Source: Bacteroidota bacterium
Lineage (GTDB): Bacteria > Bacteroidota > Ignavibacteria > Kapaibacteriales > UBA2268
Length of the DNA: 64,000 nt
NCBI GenBank assembly: GCA_004322215.1
Contig: SCSM01000016.1
Span: 106,059-170,058 of the forward strand
Direction of reading: 5' to 3'
Part shown: one piece after another, positions 10,053-18,852 of the stretch
Numbering within the stretch: position 1 is the stretch's first letter
Layout of the letters: each line of letters begins with the position of its first letter
The notes under the pieces: model-generated
The model's database searches: none
Seen by the model: only the letters and a program-made list of their open reading frames with translations
What the model was told of the DNA's origin: nothing
Position numbers and translations under genes: made by a program

Positions 10053-11984
10053 ATGAAAACTATTCTTGATTTGTTAGAAGAAAGACTTGATGATTTACTA
10101 AATGAGAAGGGTAATGAAAAGTTTTACAAAATTCCCTCTCTTTGGTATGACCCATATAAAAATTCTAATGAAAAAGAATTATGGGTATCTCCTTATGAAT
10201 TTTATTTAAACAGAATAAAAGAAATTAAGAAAATCGCAAATGAAGAGCCGGCCTCTCTTCCACAAAAAGGGTGGACAAAAAAATCAGTCATTTATAACAT
10301 TTTTGTCAGACACACAACATCATTTGACCACAATAATGATGGTATTATTAATATCAATGAAAATTATAATGGATTCAGGGAAACTGGAACTTTTCTCAAA
10401 TCAATAGCACTCTTGCCATACATTCATTCGCTGGGAGCAAATACAATTTATCTACTTCCAATCACATCAATTGGTATTGACGGAAAAAAAGGGACCCTCG
10501 GTTCGCCTTATGCAATCAAAAATCCATACAAACTTGATGAAAATTTATCAGAGCCGCTATTAAATCTAAGTGTTGAAGATGAGTTTCGGGTCTTTGTCGA
10601 AGCGGCACATTTGCTTGGTATAAAGGTCGTTCTTGAATTTGTCTTCCGCACAGCAAGTATTGACAGCGAACTTGCATTGGAACATCCCGAATGGTTTTAC
10701 TGGCTTAAAAAAGAAATTAAAGACAGGGAATCCGGCTCAAATGATGAAACTAAATATGGTCCGCCAATTTTTTCCGAAGATGAGTTGGTTGAAATAAGGA
10801 AAAAAGTTGAAACAAATGATTTCAGTAAATTATCTGCACCGGCTGAATCATATATAGAATTATTCACAGAAACACCAGTAAAAGTAATAAGAGAGAATAA
10901 TAAAATAATTGGAATATTGAAAAACGGGGATAGGTGCCGAATTCCAAGTGCCTTTGCCGACTGGCCTCCCGACGATACTCAACCCGTATGGAGCGATGTC
11001 ACTTATCTGAAACTATTCGACCATCCTGACTTTAATTATATTGCCTACAATACTGTAAGAATGTATGATGAAGAATTAAATAAGGAAAAGTATAAAGTTG
11101 CTGAACTATGGGATAATATTTGCAACATTATTCCTTATTACCAAAAGAATTTCAATATTGATGGTGTTATGATTGATATGGGACATGCTCTTCCTTCTTC
11201 ACTTAGACAGGAAATAGTCAGCAGGGCAAAAGAAGTAAATGAAAATTTTGTCTTTTGGGAAGAAAACTTTTTGATGAAACAGAAATCACTTGAAGATGGT
11301 TATGAAGCAGTAGTGGGTTATTTATGCTTTGATGCACACAAACCGGATAAAGTTAAAGAGTTTATCGGTATTTTGTCGGACAGCGGATTCCCTATTCCTT
11401 TTTTCGGGACACCCGAAAATCATAATCTTCCCAGAGCAGCTTCAAGAAATGGTGGAGTTCAATTCTCAAAATTTGCCTGGACTATCATTAATTTAATTCA
11501 CGGAATTCCGTTTATCCATTCCGGTTTTGAGCTTGGCGAAATTCATCCTGTCAATACGGGACTATGTTTTGAACCTTGGCAGATAGCTGATTTCCCACCA
11601 GAAAAATTGCCTCTCTTTTCAGAAGGACAATTATGCTGGACTAATGAAAACGAATGGACAAATTATTTAAGGAAGATTTCTGTAATCAGAAAAGAGATAA
11701 TTAATCCGATTGATTACAGAACTGAAAATATTGTTTATTTGAATAGCTCGAATATTAATATCATATCCTTTATTCGAAAAGGAATTGATGACAAAAGTTA
11801 TTTGTTTATTGGAAACATGAATCCTGAAAAAGGACTGTATTTTTATGTTAAACTTCCGCCAATATCCAAATCCTTCAGAGATATGTTTTCAACCAAATTT
11901 TTCCAATTCTATAATAATGAGATTATTACAAACCTCAATCCGTTTGAGATTATGTTCGGCGAATTAGTTTTCAAAGATGAGTGA
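10053..11984 (+). CDS. GH13 (alpha-amylase/GlgE-like) protein with altered catalytic motifs
   Basis: The protein has the (beta/alpha)8 fold signatures of GH13 glycosidases, closest by eye to GlgE-like maltosyltransferases (GSPYAIKNPY, EHPEWFYW, FIHSGFELGE). The likely nucleophile is D375 in DGVMIDMGH and the likely acid/base is E403 or E404 in FVFWEENF. Three normally invariant positions differ. The Arg two before the nucleophile is M373. Region I has Glu (E195, VVLEFVF) instead of Asp and no following NH. The third acid is replaced in TPENHNLPR by N458 where ENHDxPR is usual. It may be inactive or have an altered activity. It overlaps the next gene by 8 bases. Confidence 0.85.
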   Translation: MKTILDLLEERLDDLLNEKGNEKFYKIPSLWYDPYKNSNEKELWVSPYEFYLNRIKEIKKIANEEPASLPQKGWTKKSVIYNIFVRHTTSFDHNNDGIININENYNGFRETGTFLKSIALLPYIHSLGANTIYLLPITSIGIDGKKGTLGSPYAIKNPYKLDENLSEPLLNLSVEDEFRVFVEAAHLLGIKVVLEFVFRTASIDSELALEHPEWFYWLKKEIKDRESGSNDETKYGPPIFSEDELVEIRKKVETNDFSKLSAPAESYIELFTETPVKVIRENNKIIGILKNGDRCRIPSAFADWPPDDTQPVWSDVTYLKLFDHPDFNYIAYNTVRMYDEELNKEKYKVAELWDNICNIIPYYQKNFNIDGVMIDMGHALPSSLRQEIVSRAKEVNENFVFWEENFLMKQKSLEDGYEAVVGYLCFDAHKPDKVKEFIGILSDSGFPIPFFGTPENHNLPRAASRNGGVQFSKFAWTIINLIHGIPFIHSGFELGEIHPVNTGLCFEPWQIADFPPEKLPLFSEGQLCWTNENEWTNYLRKISVIRKEIINPIDYRTENIVYLNSSNINIISFIRKGIDDKSYLFIGNMNPEKGLYFYVKLPPISKSFRDMFSTKFFQFYNNEIITNLNPFEIMFGELVFKDE

Positions 11985-12390
11985 TTTTAATACCAATAAT
12001 CCAATTATATTTTTCGACGGGATTTGTAATCTCTGCAACTCAGTCGTCCAGTTTGTAATAAAGCATGATAAAAAGAAAAGGTACTTATTTTGTCCGCTTC
12101 AATCCGATAAAACAAAGGAAGTATTCGGCGAATTCAATAATCAATTAACCAAAGCTGAAACTATTATTTTATTTGAGGAAAATAAACTGTATTTCGGTTC
12201 TACTGCTGCACTTAATATAGTTAAACATTTGAATTTATTATATCCTATATTATTTTTTTTTATTATCATACCCAAACCTTTGAGGGAATTCGTCTACAGA
12301 TTCATAGCAAAACACAGATATAAATGGTTCGGTAAAAGAGAAAGTTGTATGCTCCCGACCGATGATTTAAAAAACAGATTTATTGATTGA
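11977..12390 (+). CDS. DCC-family (DUF393) thiol-disulfide oxidoreductase-like protein
   Basis: This small protein (137 residues) has the DCC signature IFFDGICNLCN at residues 11-21, a thioredoxin-like CxxC context. A hydrophobic stretch near residues 85-100 (LYPILFFFIIIP) suggests membrane association. The C-terminal FGKRESCMLPT motif is also typical of the family. The family has no well-defined biochemical role, and disulfide chemistry is inferred from the CxxC. It overlaps the GH13 stop, and its own stop is followed directly by hpnC, so all three are almost certainly on one transcript. Confidence 0.9.
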   Translation: MSDFNTNNPIIFFDGICNLCNSVVQFVIKHDKKKRYLFCPLQSDKTKEVFGEFNNQLTKAETIILFEENKLYFGSTAALNIVKHLNLLYPILFFFIIIPKPLREFVYRFIAKHRYKWFGKRESCMLPTDDLKNRFID

Positions 12391-13302
12391 ATGATTGATT
12401 ACAAAAGCATAAATGTATTGGAACTTGTCAAACCCGACGGTGGCAAGTATTCTGTCTCTTCAATTGATGAAGCTTTCGAGTTTTGCAGGCAAATAACAAT
12501 CTCTCATTATGAAAATTTTCCCGTATCTTCATTCTTAATTCCAAAATCTTTGAGAAAATATGTTTACAGTATTTATGCTTATGCACGGATTGCTGATGAT
12601 ATAAGTGATGAACTTTCATCTATCGGGAAAGAAACGCAGTTGAAAGCATTGGATAATTATGAAAATCTTCTCTTAAATCTTACTGCTCAAATGAATGGAA
12701 ATCCTGTTTTTCTTGCTATTCATCAGACAATGTTTGATACCAAAATTCCTGCAGAGCCATTACAAAAACTATTAACTGCATTTAGGATGGACATAGAATT
12801 TGAACAAGCAAAAACATTTAAGGAGTTGGAAAATTACTGCTATTATTCTGCAAATCCCGTCGGTGAATTAATATTAAGATTATTCAATAATTATAATGAA
12901 AAAACAGCTTATTATTCCGATAAAATTTGTACAGGATTGCAAATTGCTAATTTCTGGCAGGATTTATCTGTTGATTTAATACAAAATCGAATTTATATTC
13001 CAACCGAAATTCTTAACAAATACAAACTCGATGTTGAAATCCTGAAAAATAATATAAAAAATGATAATTTGATTAATTGTTTGAATGAATTATATTTGCA
13101 CTCAGAAAATTACCTGATTGAAGGTTATGAACTCGTTAAATATTTAAATAATAAAAGATTTAAGCTGGAAATCAAAGCTACTGTATTTGGCGGATTGTCA
13201 ATAATTAAAAAATGCAGGAAATTGGGAGACCAAATATTAATAATAAGACCTGAATTGTCTAAGCTTGATTTTCTGAGGATTTTTATGAGAGTGTTTTTCT
13301 GA
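12391..13302 (+). CDS. hpnC: Squalene synthase HpnC-like
   Basis: This is a member of the trans-isoprenyl diphosphate synthase, head-to-head family. The two Asp-rich motifs are ADDISDE (D69-D73) and FWQDLSVD (residues 188-195). The NFWQD...NRIYIP wording is characteristic of HpnC, which turns presqualene diphosphate into hydroxysqualene in the bacterial HpnCDE route. It is followed 4 bases later by an hpnD-like gene. HpnC and HpnD normally act together. No HpnE amine-oxidase-type gene and no squalene-hopene cyclase is in the window. Confidence 0.9.
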   Translation: MIDYKSINVLELVKPDGGKYSVSSIDEAFEFCRQITISHYENFPVSSFLIPKSLRKYVYSIYAYARIADDISDELSSIGKETQLKALDNYENLLLNLTAQMNGNPVFLAIHQTMFDTKIPAEPLQKLLTAFRMDIEFEQAKTFKELENYCYYSANPVGELILRLFNNYNEKTAYYSDKICTGLQIANFWQDLSVDLIQNRIYIPTEILNKYKLDVEILKNNIKNDNLINCLNELYLHSENYLIEGYELVKYLNNKRFKLEIKATVFGGLSIIKKCRKLGDQILIIRPELSKLDFLRIFMRVFF

Positions 13303-13306
13303 TTTA

Positions 13307-14209
13307 ATGAACTATATCACACATATTGAACTTGCGAATTATGAAAATGTCGAACCACCCGAGTTCGAGAAGTCTAACTTTTACTATTCATTCTCAATCC
13401 TGCCAATAGAAGAAAGAAAAGCAATTCATTCCGTTTATGCTTTTTGCAGTTACATTGACGATATAGTTGACAACACCCCTTCTTATGATTTGGAAATTAT
13501 TGACCGAAAAAAGAGACGGCTTGACTGGTGGGAAAATGAAGTCGAAAAGATTTATTCCGGTGAATCGGCAAGTCCACTGATTATGCCTCTCGTCAGCGTA
13601 ATTAAACGTTTTGCGATCCCCAAGCAATACTTCCTTACTCTAATCCATGGTTGCCGGAGAGATTTGATTCAAAACAGATACAGAACATTCGAAGAACTCA
13701 AAGATTATTGCTATGGTGTAGCCAGCACAGTTGGATTAATAAGCATTGAAATTTTCGGGCATAAATACGAGGAAACAAAAAATTATGCTATAAATTTGGG
13801 GTATGCACTGCAACTCACGAATATTTTGCGCGACATAAAATCCGACAAGGACAGGGGTTATATATATATCCCTCAGGAAGATTTAGCCCGATTCAATTAT
13901 ACTGAAGAAGAATTGGAAAGAGAAATATATAATGACAACTTCGTTGAGTTAATGAGGTTCCAGGTACAGCGCGTTAGGGAATATTTCCATAAAGCACGCA
14001 CATATCTTCGCCCGGATGAAAGAATAACTATTTCAGCCGCGGAAATTATGGATGCTATATATTTTCGGCTCCTGGAAAAAATTGAATTAAATGAATATAA
14101 TATTTTTGAAAAAAGAATAAAAGTTTCCACTTTGCATAAAATATTAATTGCAATGAAACACTGGCTCTCGATAAAGGTATTTGTTAAACGTCTAAAGAAA
14201 CGCACATAA
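13307..14209 (+). CDS. hpnD: Presqualene diphosphate synthase HpnD-like (phytoene/squalene synthase family)
   Basis: Head-to-head prenyl synthase with Asp-rich motifs DDIVDN (51-56) and NILRDIKSDKDRGYIYIP (172-189), a form shared by HpnD and phytoene synthase. Pairing with hpnC in one operon favours HpnD, which condenses two farnesyl diphosphates into presqualene diphosphate. On sequence alone phytoene synthase cannot be fully excluded. The C-terminus runs past the ends of typical homologues into a basic tail. Its last 18 bases overlap the 3' end of the convergent hicB gene. Confidence 0.88.
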   Translation: MNYITHIELANYENVEPPEFEKSNFYYSFSILPIEERKAIHSVYAFCSYIDDIVDNTPSYDLEIIDRKKRRLDWWENEVEKIYSGESASPLIMPLVSVIKRFAIPKQYFLTLIHGCRRDLIQNRYRTFEELKDYCYGVASTVGLISIEIFGHKYEETKNYAINLGYALQLTNILRDIKSDKDRGYIYIPQEDLARFNYTEEELEREIYNDNFVELMRFQVQRVREYFHKARTYLRPDERITISAAEIMDAIYFRLLEKIELNEYNIFEKRIKVSTLHKILIAMKHWLSIKVFVKRLKKRT

Positions 14210-14467
14210 AATCTTATTCAACTTAGCAACTACTAATTCTGACTGATTCTGAACAATTATTCTGATTGGTTCATTTTTTTGAGGTATCGGTAAATTATTT
14301 TCTTTCATTAATTCTAAATGTTCTTTCATTCCCCATTTTGCCTTGTAAATGCAATCTTCAATGGAGTTACCAACTCCGGTAAATCCCTCCAAGTCAGGAG
14401 AATAAAACCCAAAAAAATCAGGCTCATCCGTTGCTTCAATAACAAGTGAATAATCTAATTCAATCAT
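14192..14467 (-). CDS. hicB: HicB-family antitoxin-like protein
   Basis: A 91-residue protein with the HicB degenerate RNase H fold: hydrophobic strand FYSPDLEGFTGVGNSIEDCI, helix AKWGMKEHLELMKENN, then PIPQ. HicB proteins neutralise HicA mRNA interferases. Its ATG overlaps the TGA of an upstream hicA reading frame by the usual ATGA arrangement, but that hicA contains an in-frame stop. No DNA-binding tail is evident. It may be an orphan antitoxin or a remnant. Its 3' end overlaps hpnD. Confidence 0.8.
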   Translation of the reverse strand: MIELDYSLVIEATDEPDFFGFYSPDLEGFTGVGNSIEDCIYKAKWGMKEHLELMKENNLPIPQKNEPIRIIVQNQSELVVAKLNKILCAFL

Positions 14468-14667
14468 AACTTTTTACCTTTGTTTTTTAATCCTGCTGCC
14501 TTCAATATCGAATTGCAAGTACCTGTAGGTACTTCCTTAGAACCGTGATAATCCACCCTAATTAAATTTTTACATCCTGCTTACATATAATATCTAATCG
14601 AACCTTTTTCTTTTAAAAGTCTAAAACCATTTGGTTCTAACAATCTAACAAGCTCTGAAAATCTCAA
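14464..14667 (-). pseudogene. hicA: hicA toxin reading frame interrupted by a stop
   Basis: Translating the minus strand upstream of hicB gives a HicA-like protein: FSELVRLLEPNGFRLLKEKG, then SIRYYM, a TAA stop (at 14581-14583), and in the same frame VDYHGSKEVPTGTCNSILKA and AGLKNKG. The segments match the HicA double-stranded RNA-binding-like fold, including the region where the catalytic His normally lies. The frame is intact on both sides of the stop, so a single substitution is enough to explain it. No ATG is seen at the front; TTG at 14665-14667 would fit. As read it would give only about 28 residues, so the toxin is probably dead. Confidence 0.75.
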
Positions 14668-14828
14668 ATTAAAACCTAAAAATTTAAGAGTATATACTAA
14701 AATAGCTAAAATTTATTTTAGTTTCAATTTCCTATTGATGTATGAAAAATAATTGAATAACCCAATATTATTTATTTTTTTTAGATTTGTAGTTTATATT
14801 TTAACAAAGTTTGTAATGGATTCGAATA

Positions 14829-15302
14829 ATGGTAATTGAATTTAATAAGGAAGAATTGATTCAGGTAGAAAAAATTAAATCAAAATATCCCCAACCGAAA
14901 GCGGCGATAATGGCTGTACTCTGGCTTGCACAAAAAAAGTTCGGCTGGATTTCGGATGATGTGAAGAAATATATCGGTGAATTGTTAGGTCTGTCTTATT
15001 CTCACGTTCACGGTGTCGCAAGTTTTTACACTATGTACTTCAAAAAGCCGATGGGTAAATATCATCTGCAGGTTTGCACTAATGTTTCCTGTATGCTTCT
15101 TGGAGGTGAAGAACTCTATTCGCATATAAGCAATAAACTTGGTATCGGTCATAATCAAAGAACTGATGACGGGAAATTCTCTCTTGAAGAAGTCGAATGT
15201 ATGGGTGCTTGCGGTGGCGCTCCAATGCTCGCAATAAATGAAGATTACCACGAATTCGTCAATATTAATGAAGTTGATAAACTGATTGATTCATTAAAAT
15301 AA
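14829..15302 (+). CDS. nuoE: NuoE-like 2Fe-2S subunit (24 kDa NADH dehydrogenase/hydrogenase gamma family)
   Basis: A thioredoxin-like [2Fe-2S] protein of 157 residues. The four cluster ligands C83, C88, C124 and C128 are present in CTNVSC and CMGACGGAP. SHVHGVASFYTMYF is a family motif. NuoE works with NuoF in complex I or with NADH-dependent hydrogenases and bifurcating enzymes. Here it stands alone: no nuoF, nuoG or hydrogenase gene is next to it, only a rhomboid-like gene one base downstream. The partner must be encoded elsewhere. A TAGATTTG box at 14782-14789 resembles a Bacteroidota -7 element and could be its promoter. Confidence 0.93.
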   Translation: MVIEFNKEELIQVEKIKSKYPQPKAAIMAVLWLAQKKFGWISDDVKKYIGELLGLSYSHVHGVASFYTMYFKKPMGKYHLQVCTNVSCMLLGGEELYSHISNKLGIGHNQRTDDGKFSLEEVECMGACGGAPMLAINEDYHEFVNINEVDKLIDSLK

Positions 15303-15303
15303 A

Positions 15304-16164
15304 ATGTTTGAACAGGAACATATAAAGTCGGTTTCTTTTAGGTTACTGATGATAACAGGACTGGTTTATATTTCCGATTTTTTTACAAATGGATTTATTT
15401 CGAACTACCTGTCTTTACAACCCGCTCTTATCCTTGAAAAGTTTGAGTTGTGGCGTCTTATCACATTCCCTTTTGCTAGAGGTACTGTTGAAGGAACGAT
15501 GTTATTTCTTACAGTATTTTATCTTTACGGTCCTAAACTCGAGGAAATTCTCAATCACACTTTATTTTCTCTTATTCTTGTATTATTTATTGTTTTACAA
15601 GGTACGATTCTGACTCTTATATACAGGCAGTCTTCTTCGGTTTTATCTGGCATGGAAGGTCTCTCATTTTTTATCATGCTGCTCTTTACATTTTTCAAAA
15701 AGGGTAAACGGCTTTACGTTTGGCTTTTCAAGCCGATAAAAACGGCTATACTTACAACCATTATTTTCATGTTATGGGGCACCTCTATTCTGCTTCATTC
15801 ACTGCTTATTATCGATGGACACCTTTTGCTAATTAAAGGCGCTCTTTCTGCCATCATTGGATTTACTGCAGCTTCTATTTCATTTATGCAAATCAGAACG
15901 ACCAGGAATCTGATTAAGGAACGTCTCGAACAAAAGGGTTTGGTTATTCCCAAACCCGAAGAACTTACTCCTGCATTGATCGAACAAAATGAACTGCGTA
16001 AATTCAGCCAGAGCTTAAAAGAGGAACCTACGTATTACGGCGACTTCAAATACACTGAAGACCGGTTGAATGAAATTCTCGATAAAATCATTGACCTGGG
16101 AAAAGAATCACTCACTCACGAAGAAAAGCTGTTTCTCGAGGGATATTCAAAAAATGTCAAATAA
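15304..16164 (+). CDS. Rhomboid/Derlin-like membrane protein, probably not a protease
   Basis: A 286-residue polytopic protein with about five or six membrane segments in its first 200 residues. ELWRLITFPF (48-57) is the rhomboid L1-loop signature. SGMEGL (115-120) occupies the place of the GxSG active-site Ser. The second catalytic residue, His in a transmembrane helix followed by small residues, is not clear. A His at HLLLIKGALSAI is offset from where it should be. The C-terminal SLTHEEKLFLEGYSK motif resembles tails of rhomboid-like proteins of this phylum. It starts one base after the nuoE stop. Protease function is doubtful. Confidence 0.75.
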   Translation: MFEQEHIKSVSFRLLMITGLVYISDFFTNGFISNYLSLQPALILEKFELWRLITFPFARGTVEGTMLFLTVFYLYGPKLEEILNHTLFSLILVLFIVLQGTILTLIYRQSSSVLSGMEGLSFFIMLLFTFFKKGKRLYVWLFKPIKTAILTTIIFMLWGTSILLHSLLIIDGHLLLIKGALSAIIGFTAASISFMQIRTTRNLIKERLEQKGLVIPKPEELTPALIEQNELRKFSQSLKEEPTYYGDFKYTEDRLNEILDKIIDLGKESLTHEEKLFLEGYSKNVK

Positions 16165-16167
16165 TTA

Positions 16168-16701
16168 CTAATTTTTACAATAATGTAATTGCACTAATCC
16201 GGAATCAAATGTTTCTGCACTTAATAATTTAAGTTTTATTCCTTTATTATCAAGCTTAAATAATCTAATTCCTTCACCTAAAATTATCGGGATGATTGAA
16301 ATTATATATTCGTCAATTAAATCGAATTCCATTAATTGATTTATAATCTCAGCACCACTGTCAACAAAAATATTTTCCCCTTCTCGTTCCTTCAATTTAT
16401 TAATTAGTGATTTCAATTCACCACAGTAAAATTCAATATTTTTTATATCAGGTCTTTTAGTTCTTGTTATAATATAACATTTCTTGTTTTCATGAGGGAA
16501 TTTATCAACCATACTTAATACCTTATCATAAGTTTTTCTTCCCATTATAACTGTATCAATTGTTTTTATAAATTCTGAATAATGATAGTCCTCTCCCTCC
16601 CTTTCAACGATTGATAACCAGCTAATATCACCATCGTCCTTTGCGATATATCCATCTATGCTCATAGCTATATAAACTATGATTTTCCTTTTATATTCCA
16701 T
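16168..16701 (-). CDS. Dihydrofolate-reductase-like (RibD C-terminal family) protein
   Basis: A 177-residue protein of the DHFR/RibD-C superfamily. MSIDGYIAKDDGDISWL (residues 13-29) and DTVIMGRKTYDKVL are the characteristic cofactor-binding signatures of the YyaP/YwjB group. The C-terminal half, with IIPIILGEGIRLF, matches the usual PxxLGxGxxLF pattern. The group contains NADPH-dependent reductases of unknown substrate, so a role as the cell's main folate reductase is not implied. The gene converges on the rhomboid-like gene with a 3-base gap. Confidence 0.9.
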   Translation of the reverse strand: MEYKRKIIVYIAMSIDGYIAKDDGDISWLSIVEREGEDYHYSEFIKTIDTVIMGRKTYDKVLSMVDKFPHENKKCYIITRTKRPDIKNIEFYCGELKSLINKLKEREGENIFVDSGAEIINQLMEFDLIDEYIISIIPIILGEGIRLFKLDNKGIKLKLLSAETFDSGLVQLHYCKN

Positions 16702-16880
16702 ATATTTTTACATTATATTTTATATAAACTCATTTGTTTCTCAGTTTCTGCTATGTATTCTCTGTGTCCATTGTGGTAAAAATAAATGTGGATACAAATT
16801 GTTACGTAATGAATTCCGAATCAAATTCGGTTGACAATGGAACATCAGTTCAGAATTCAGCATTTAGAATTCTACATTCT

Positions 16881-17873
16881 TTACGGTAAATTCCTAAATA
16901 CAAAAAATCTCAAAAGTAGTTCAAGTAATAGAAATGCACCTGCAGCAATTGCGAACGGCAGAAATTCCTCCGAACGGCGATTCCAAACTGCTACATCAAC
17001 CCTTGTCTTTTCCATTTTATCAATTTCATTATAAATGTTTTCTAATGCCTTATTGCCTGTTGCACGGAAATATTTTCCGTCGGTAGTTTTTGCTATATCC
17101 TTCAACACCTGCTCATCAATTTCTACCGGAATATTCTGATACTGAATTCCAAATGGTGTTTTGAACGGATATGGTGCTACTCCTCGCGAACCGATACCAA
17201 TTGTATATACCCTGATACCGAATGTTTTGGCAATCTCCGCAGCACTTAACGGTGCTACAAAGCCGGTATTATTCACCCCATCAGTAAGCAGTATTATAAC
17301 CTTGCTTTTTGCCTTACTGTCCTTAAGCCGGGTTATTGCTGTAGCCAAACCATTCCCAATTGCAGTGCCATCGGTAATCATTCCGCTCTTGATTGAATTG
17401 AACAGGTTTTTCAATACATCATGGTCTATGGTTACTGGACATTGGGTAAAACTTTCACCGCTGAAAATAACCAGTCCAATCCTGTCATCCACCCTGTTAT
17501 CAATGAATGTCATGGCTGTTTTCTTAGCTGCTTCCAACCTGTTCGGATGAAAATCCTCAGCGAGCATCGAGGTTGAAATATCGAGTGCAAGTACGATATC
17601 TATTCCTTCGGTAGTAACATTTTTATGGCTCGAACTCGACTGTGGTCTTGCAAGTATTATTATCATCAATCCGATAACGATAACACGCAGTACAAATAAA
17701 ATATGTCTCAGCCGGACTCTCAGTGATGGCTTGGTATTCTCGAATCCCTGCATAGTTGATAATATCAAAGCTGGTTGATGTTTCTTCAATCTGTAAACAT
17801 ACCAGCCGATAATGAATGGGATTAATATCAGCAGATATAAAAACTCGGGGTATGCGAACACAATATCTCTCAT
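16881..17873 (-). CDS. batA: VWA-domain membrane protein BatA
   Basis: The protein has a membrane segment near residues 8-26, a second at about 57-75, a von Willebrand A domain with the complete MIDAS motif DISTS (98-102) and LLTDGVNNTG, and a last membrane segment near 308-326. This is the BatA layout: an inner-membrane anchored, periplasm-facing metal-binding adhesion-type domain. Bat genes are linked with stress tolerance and envelope functions in Bacteroidota and spirochaetes. The start overlaps the stop of the preceding BatD-like gene by ATGA. BatB, a near relative, is not present in the cluster. Confidence 0.92.
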   Translation of the reverse strand: MRDIVFAYPEFLYLLILIPFIIGWYVYRLKKHQPALILSTMQGFENTKPSLRVRLRHILFVLRVIVIGLMIIILARPQSSSSHKNVTTEGIDIVLALDISTSMLAEDFHPNRLEAAKKTAMTFIDNRVDDRIGLVIFSGESFTQCPVTIDHDVLKNLFNSIKSGMITDGTAIGNGLATAITRLKDSKAKSKVIILLTDGVNNTGFVAPLSAAEIAKTFGIRVYTIGIGSRGVAPYPFKTPFGIQYQNIPVEIDEQVLKDIAKTTDGKYFRATGNKALENIYNEIDKMEKTRVDVAVWNRRSEEFLPFAIAAGAFLLLELLLRFFVFRNLP

Positions 17874-18847
17874 TGACCGCTTTCCTCCTCTTTTTGTGCT
17901 TGCTCATTCTGTGCAGGAATTGTTCGGTTAATAAAATCTTCCGCAATTGTCATCACCAGTGTATTCTCATTGGGCAACGGCTGGAACTTAGCAAATTTTA
18001 CCAGGTCTGCTGTCTCAAATATTCTTCTCATATTGAATATTAGTTCATCAATAATAGATACTTTATTAAGCGACTCGATGATATCCGAAGTAATCATCTC
18101 TAATGCAGGTATATTAAATCTCCGTTCTATATATAATCTGATTATTTCAGTCAATCGTATGTGATACAATTTCACTTTACCTTTTTGCCATAGCTTTTCC
18201 GAATCGAGTTGTTTCAATGCTTCGAGGGCAATTATATGAGCCGGTATTTTCGGGTCATAATCCAATGGATTTTCCTTTTTCTTCTTATATCTCTTCCAAA
18301 GGTAATATCCTAAGAAACCAAGTCCGATAACAACTACTCCAATAATAAAATACAACAGGTATTCCTCCCAGGAAATCGCTTCGTCCAATGGCGGTTTTAT
18401 ATCTTTTATTGCTTGTGATGTATCAACATCAACAGTGTTGAATTTTATTGGCAATGAATCAGTCCAAGCTGTAAATTCATCAGTCATCCCCTTCGTTGTA
18501 TATGAAAAAGTCATTGAAGGGAGAGTATGCCATCCGCTGTCAAATGATGTTATTACAAATTGTTGTTTGTAAGTTAATAAACCATTTGAATCGAGTGTGT
18601 CAATTTTTGAACGGTTCAATACTTCAATTTTACCTATTGTATCGGGAACAATCGGGAAAACTATTTTTGTCTTTTTGTCACTCCTGGCTTCAAGTATCAG
18701 TTTCAACTGGTCGCCTATTAATACATTGTTTGTATCGAGCCAAGCTCTGACTGCTACGTTCTGTGCCTTTAAAGAAATAGAAATTAAAATTAATAAAACT
18801 ATTAAAATATATTTTATACTTCTCATTATTATTTTCAAAATTATCAT
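17870..18847 (-). CDS. BatD-like/DUF4381-type membrane protein
   Basis: An N-terminal signal segment ending SLKAQ is followed by a beta-rich extracytoplasmic domain (about 25-140). A single strong membrane helix near residue 165-185 (YLLYFIIGVVVIGLGFLGYY) precedes a basic, helical cytoplasmic tail with a KLYHIRLTEIIRLYIERRF segment typical of the DUF4381-like proteins found with MoxR and VWA genes. It probably works with BatA in the same complex. An internal ATG at 18826 would give a more canonical signal peptide (MRSIKYIL), so the true start is uncertain by seven codons. It starts 5 bases after the stop of the giant T9SS gene. Confidence 0.82.
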   Translation of the reverse strand: MIILKIIMRSIKYILIVLLILISISLKAQNVAVRAWLDTNNVLIGDQLKLILEARSDKKTKIVFPIVPDTIGKIEVLNRSKIDTLDSNGLLTYKQQFVITSFDSGWHTLPSMTFSYTTKGMTDEFTAWTDSLPIKFNTVDVDTSQAIKDIKPPLDEAISWEEYLLYFIIGVVVIGLGFLGYYLWKRYKKKKENPLDYDPKIPAHIIALEALKQLDSEKLWQKGKVKLYHIRLTEIIRLYIERRFNIPALEMITSDIIESLNKVSIIDELIFNMRRIFETADLVKFAKFQPLPNENTLVMTIAEDFINRTIPAQNEQAQKEEESGQ

Positions 18848-18852
18848 TCCTG

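Noticed and set aside
14464..14667. Functional hicA toxin
   Set aside because: An in-frame TAA at 14581-14583 interrupts the reading frame before the region expected to hold the catalytic His.
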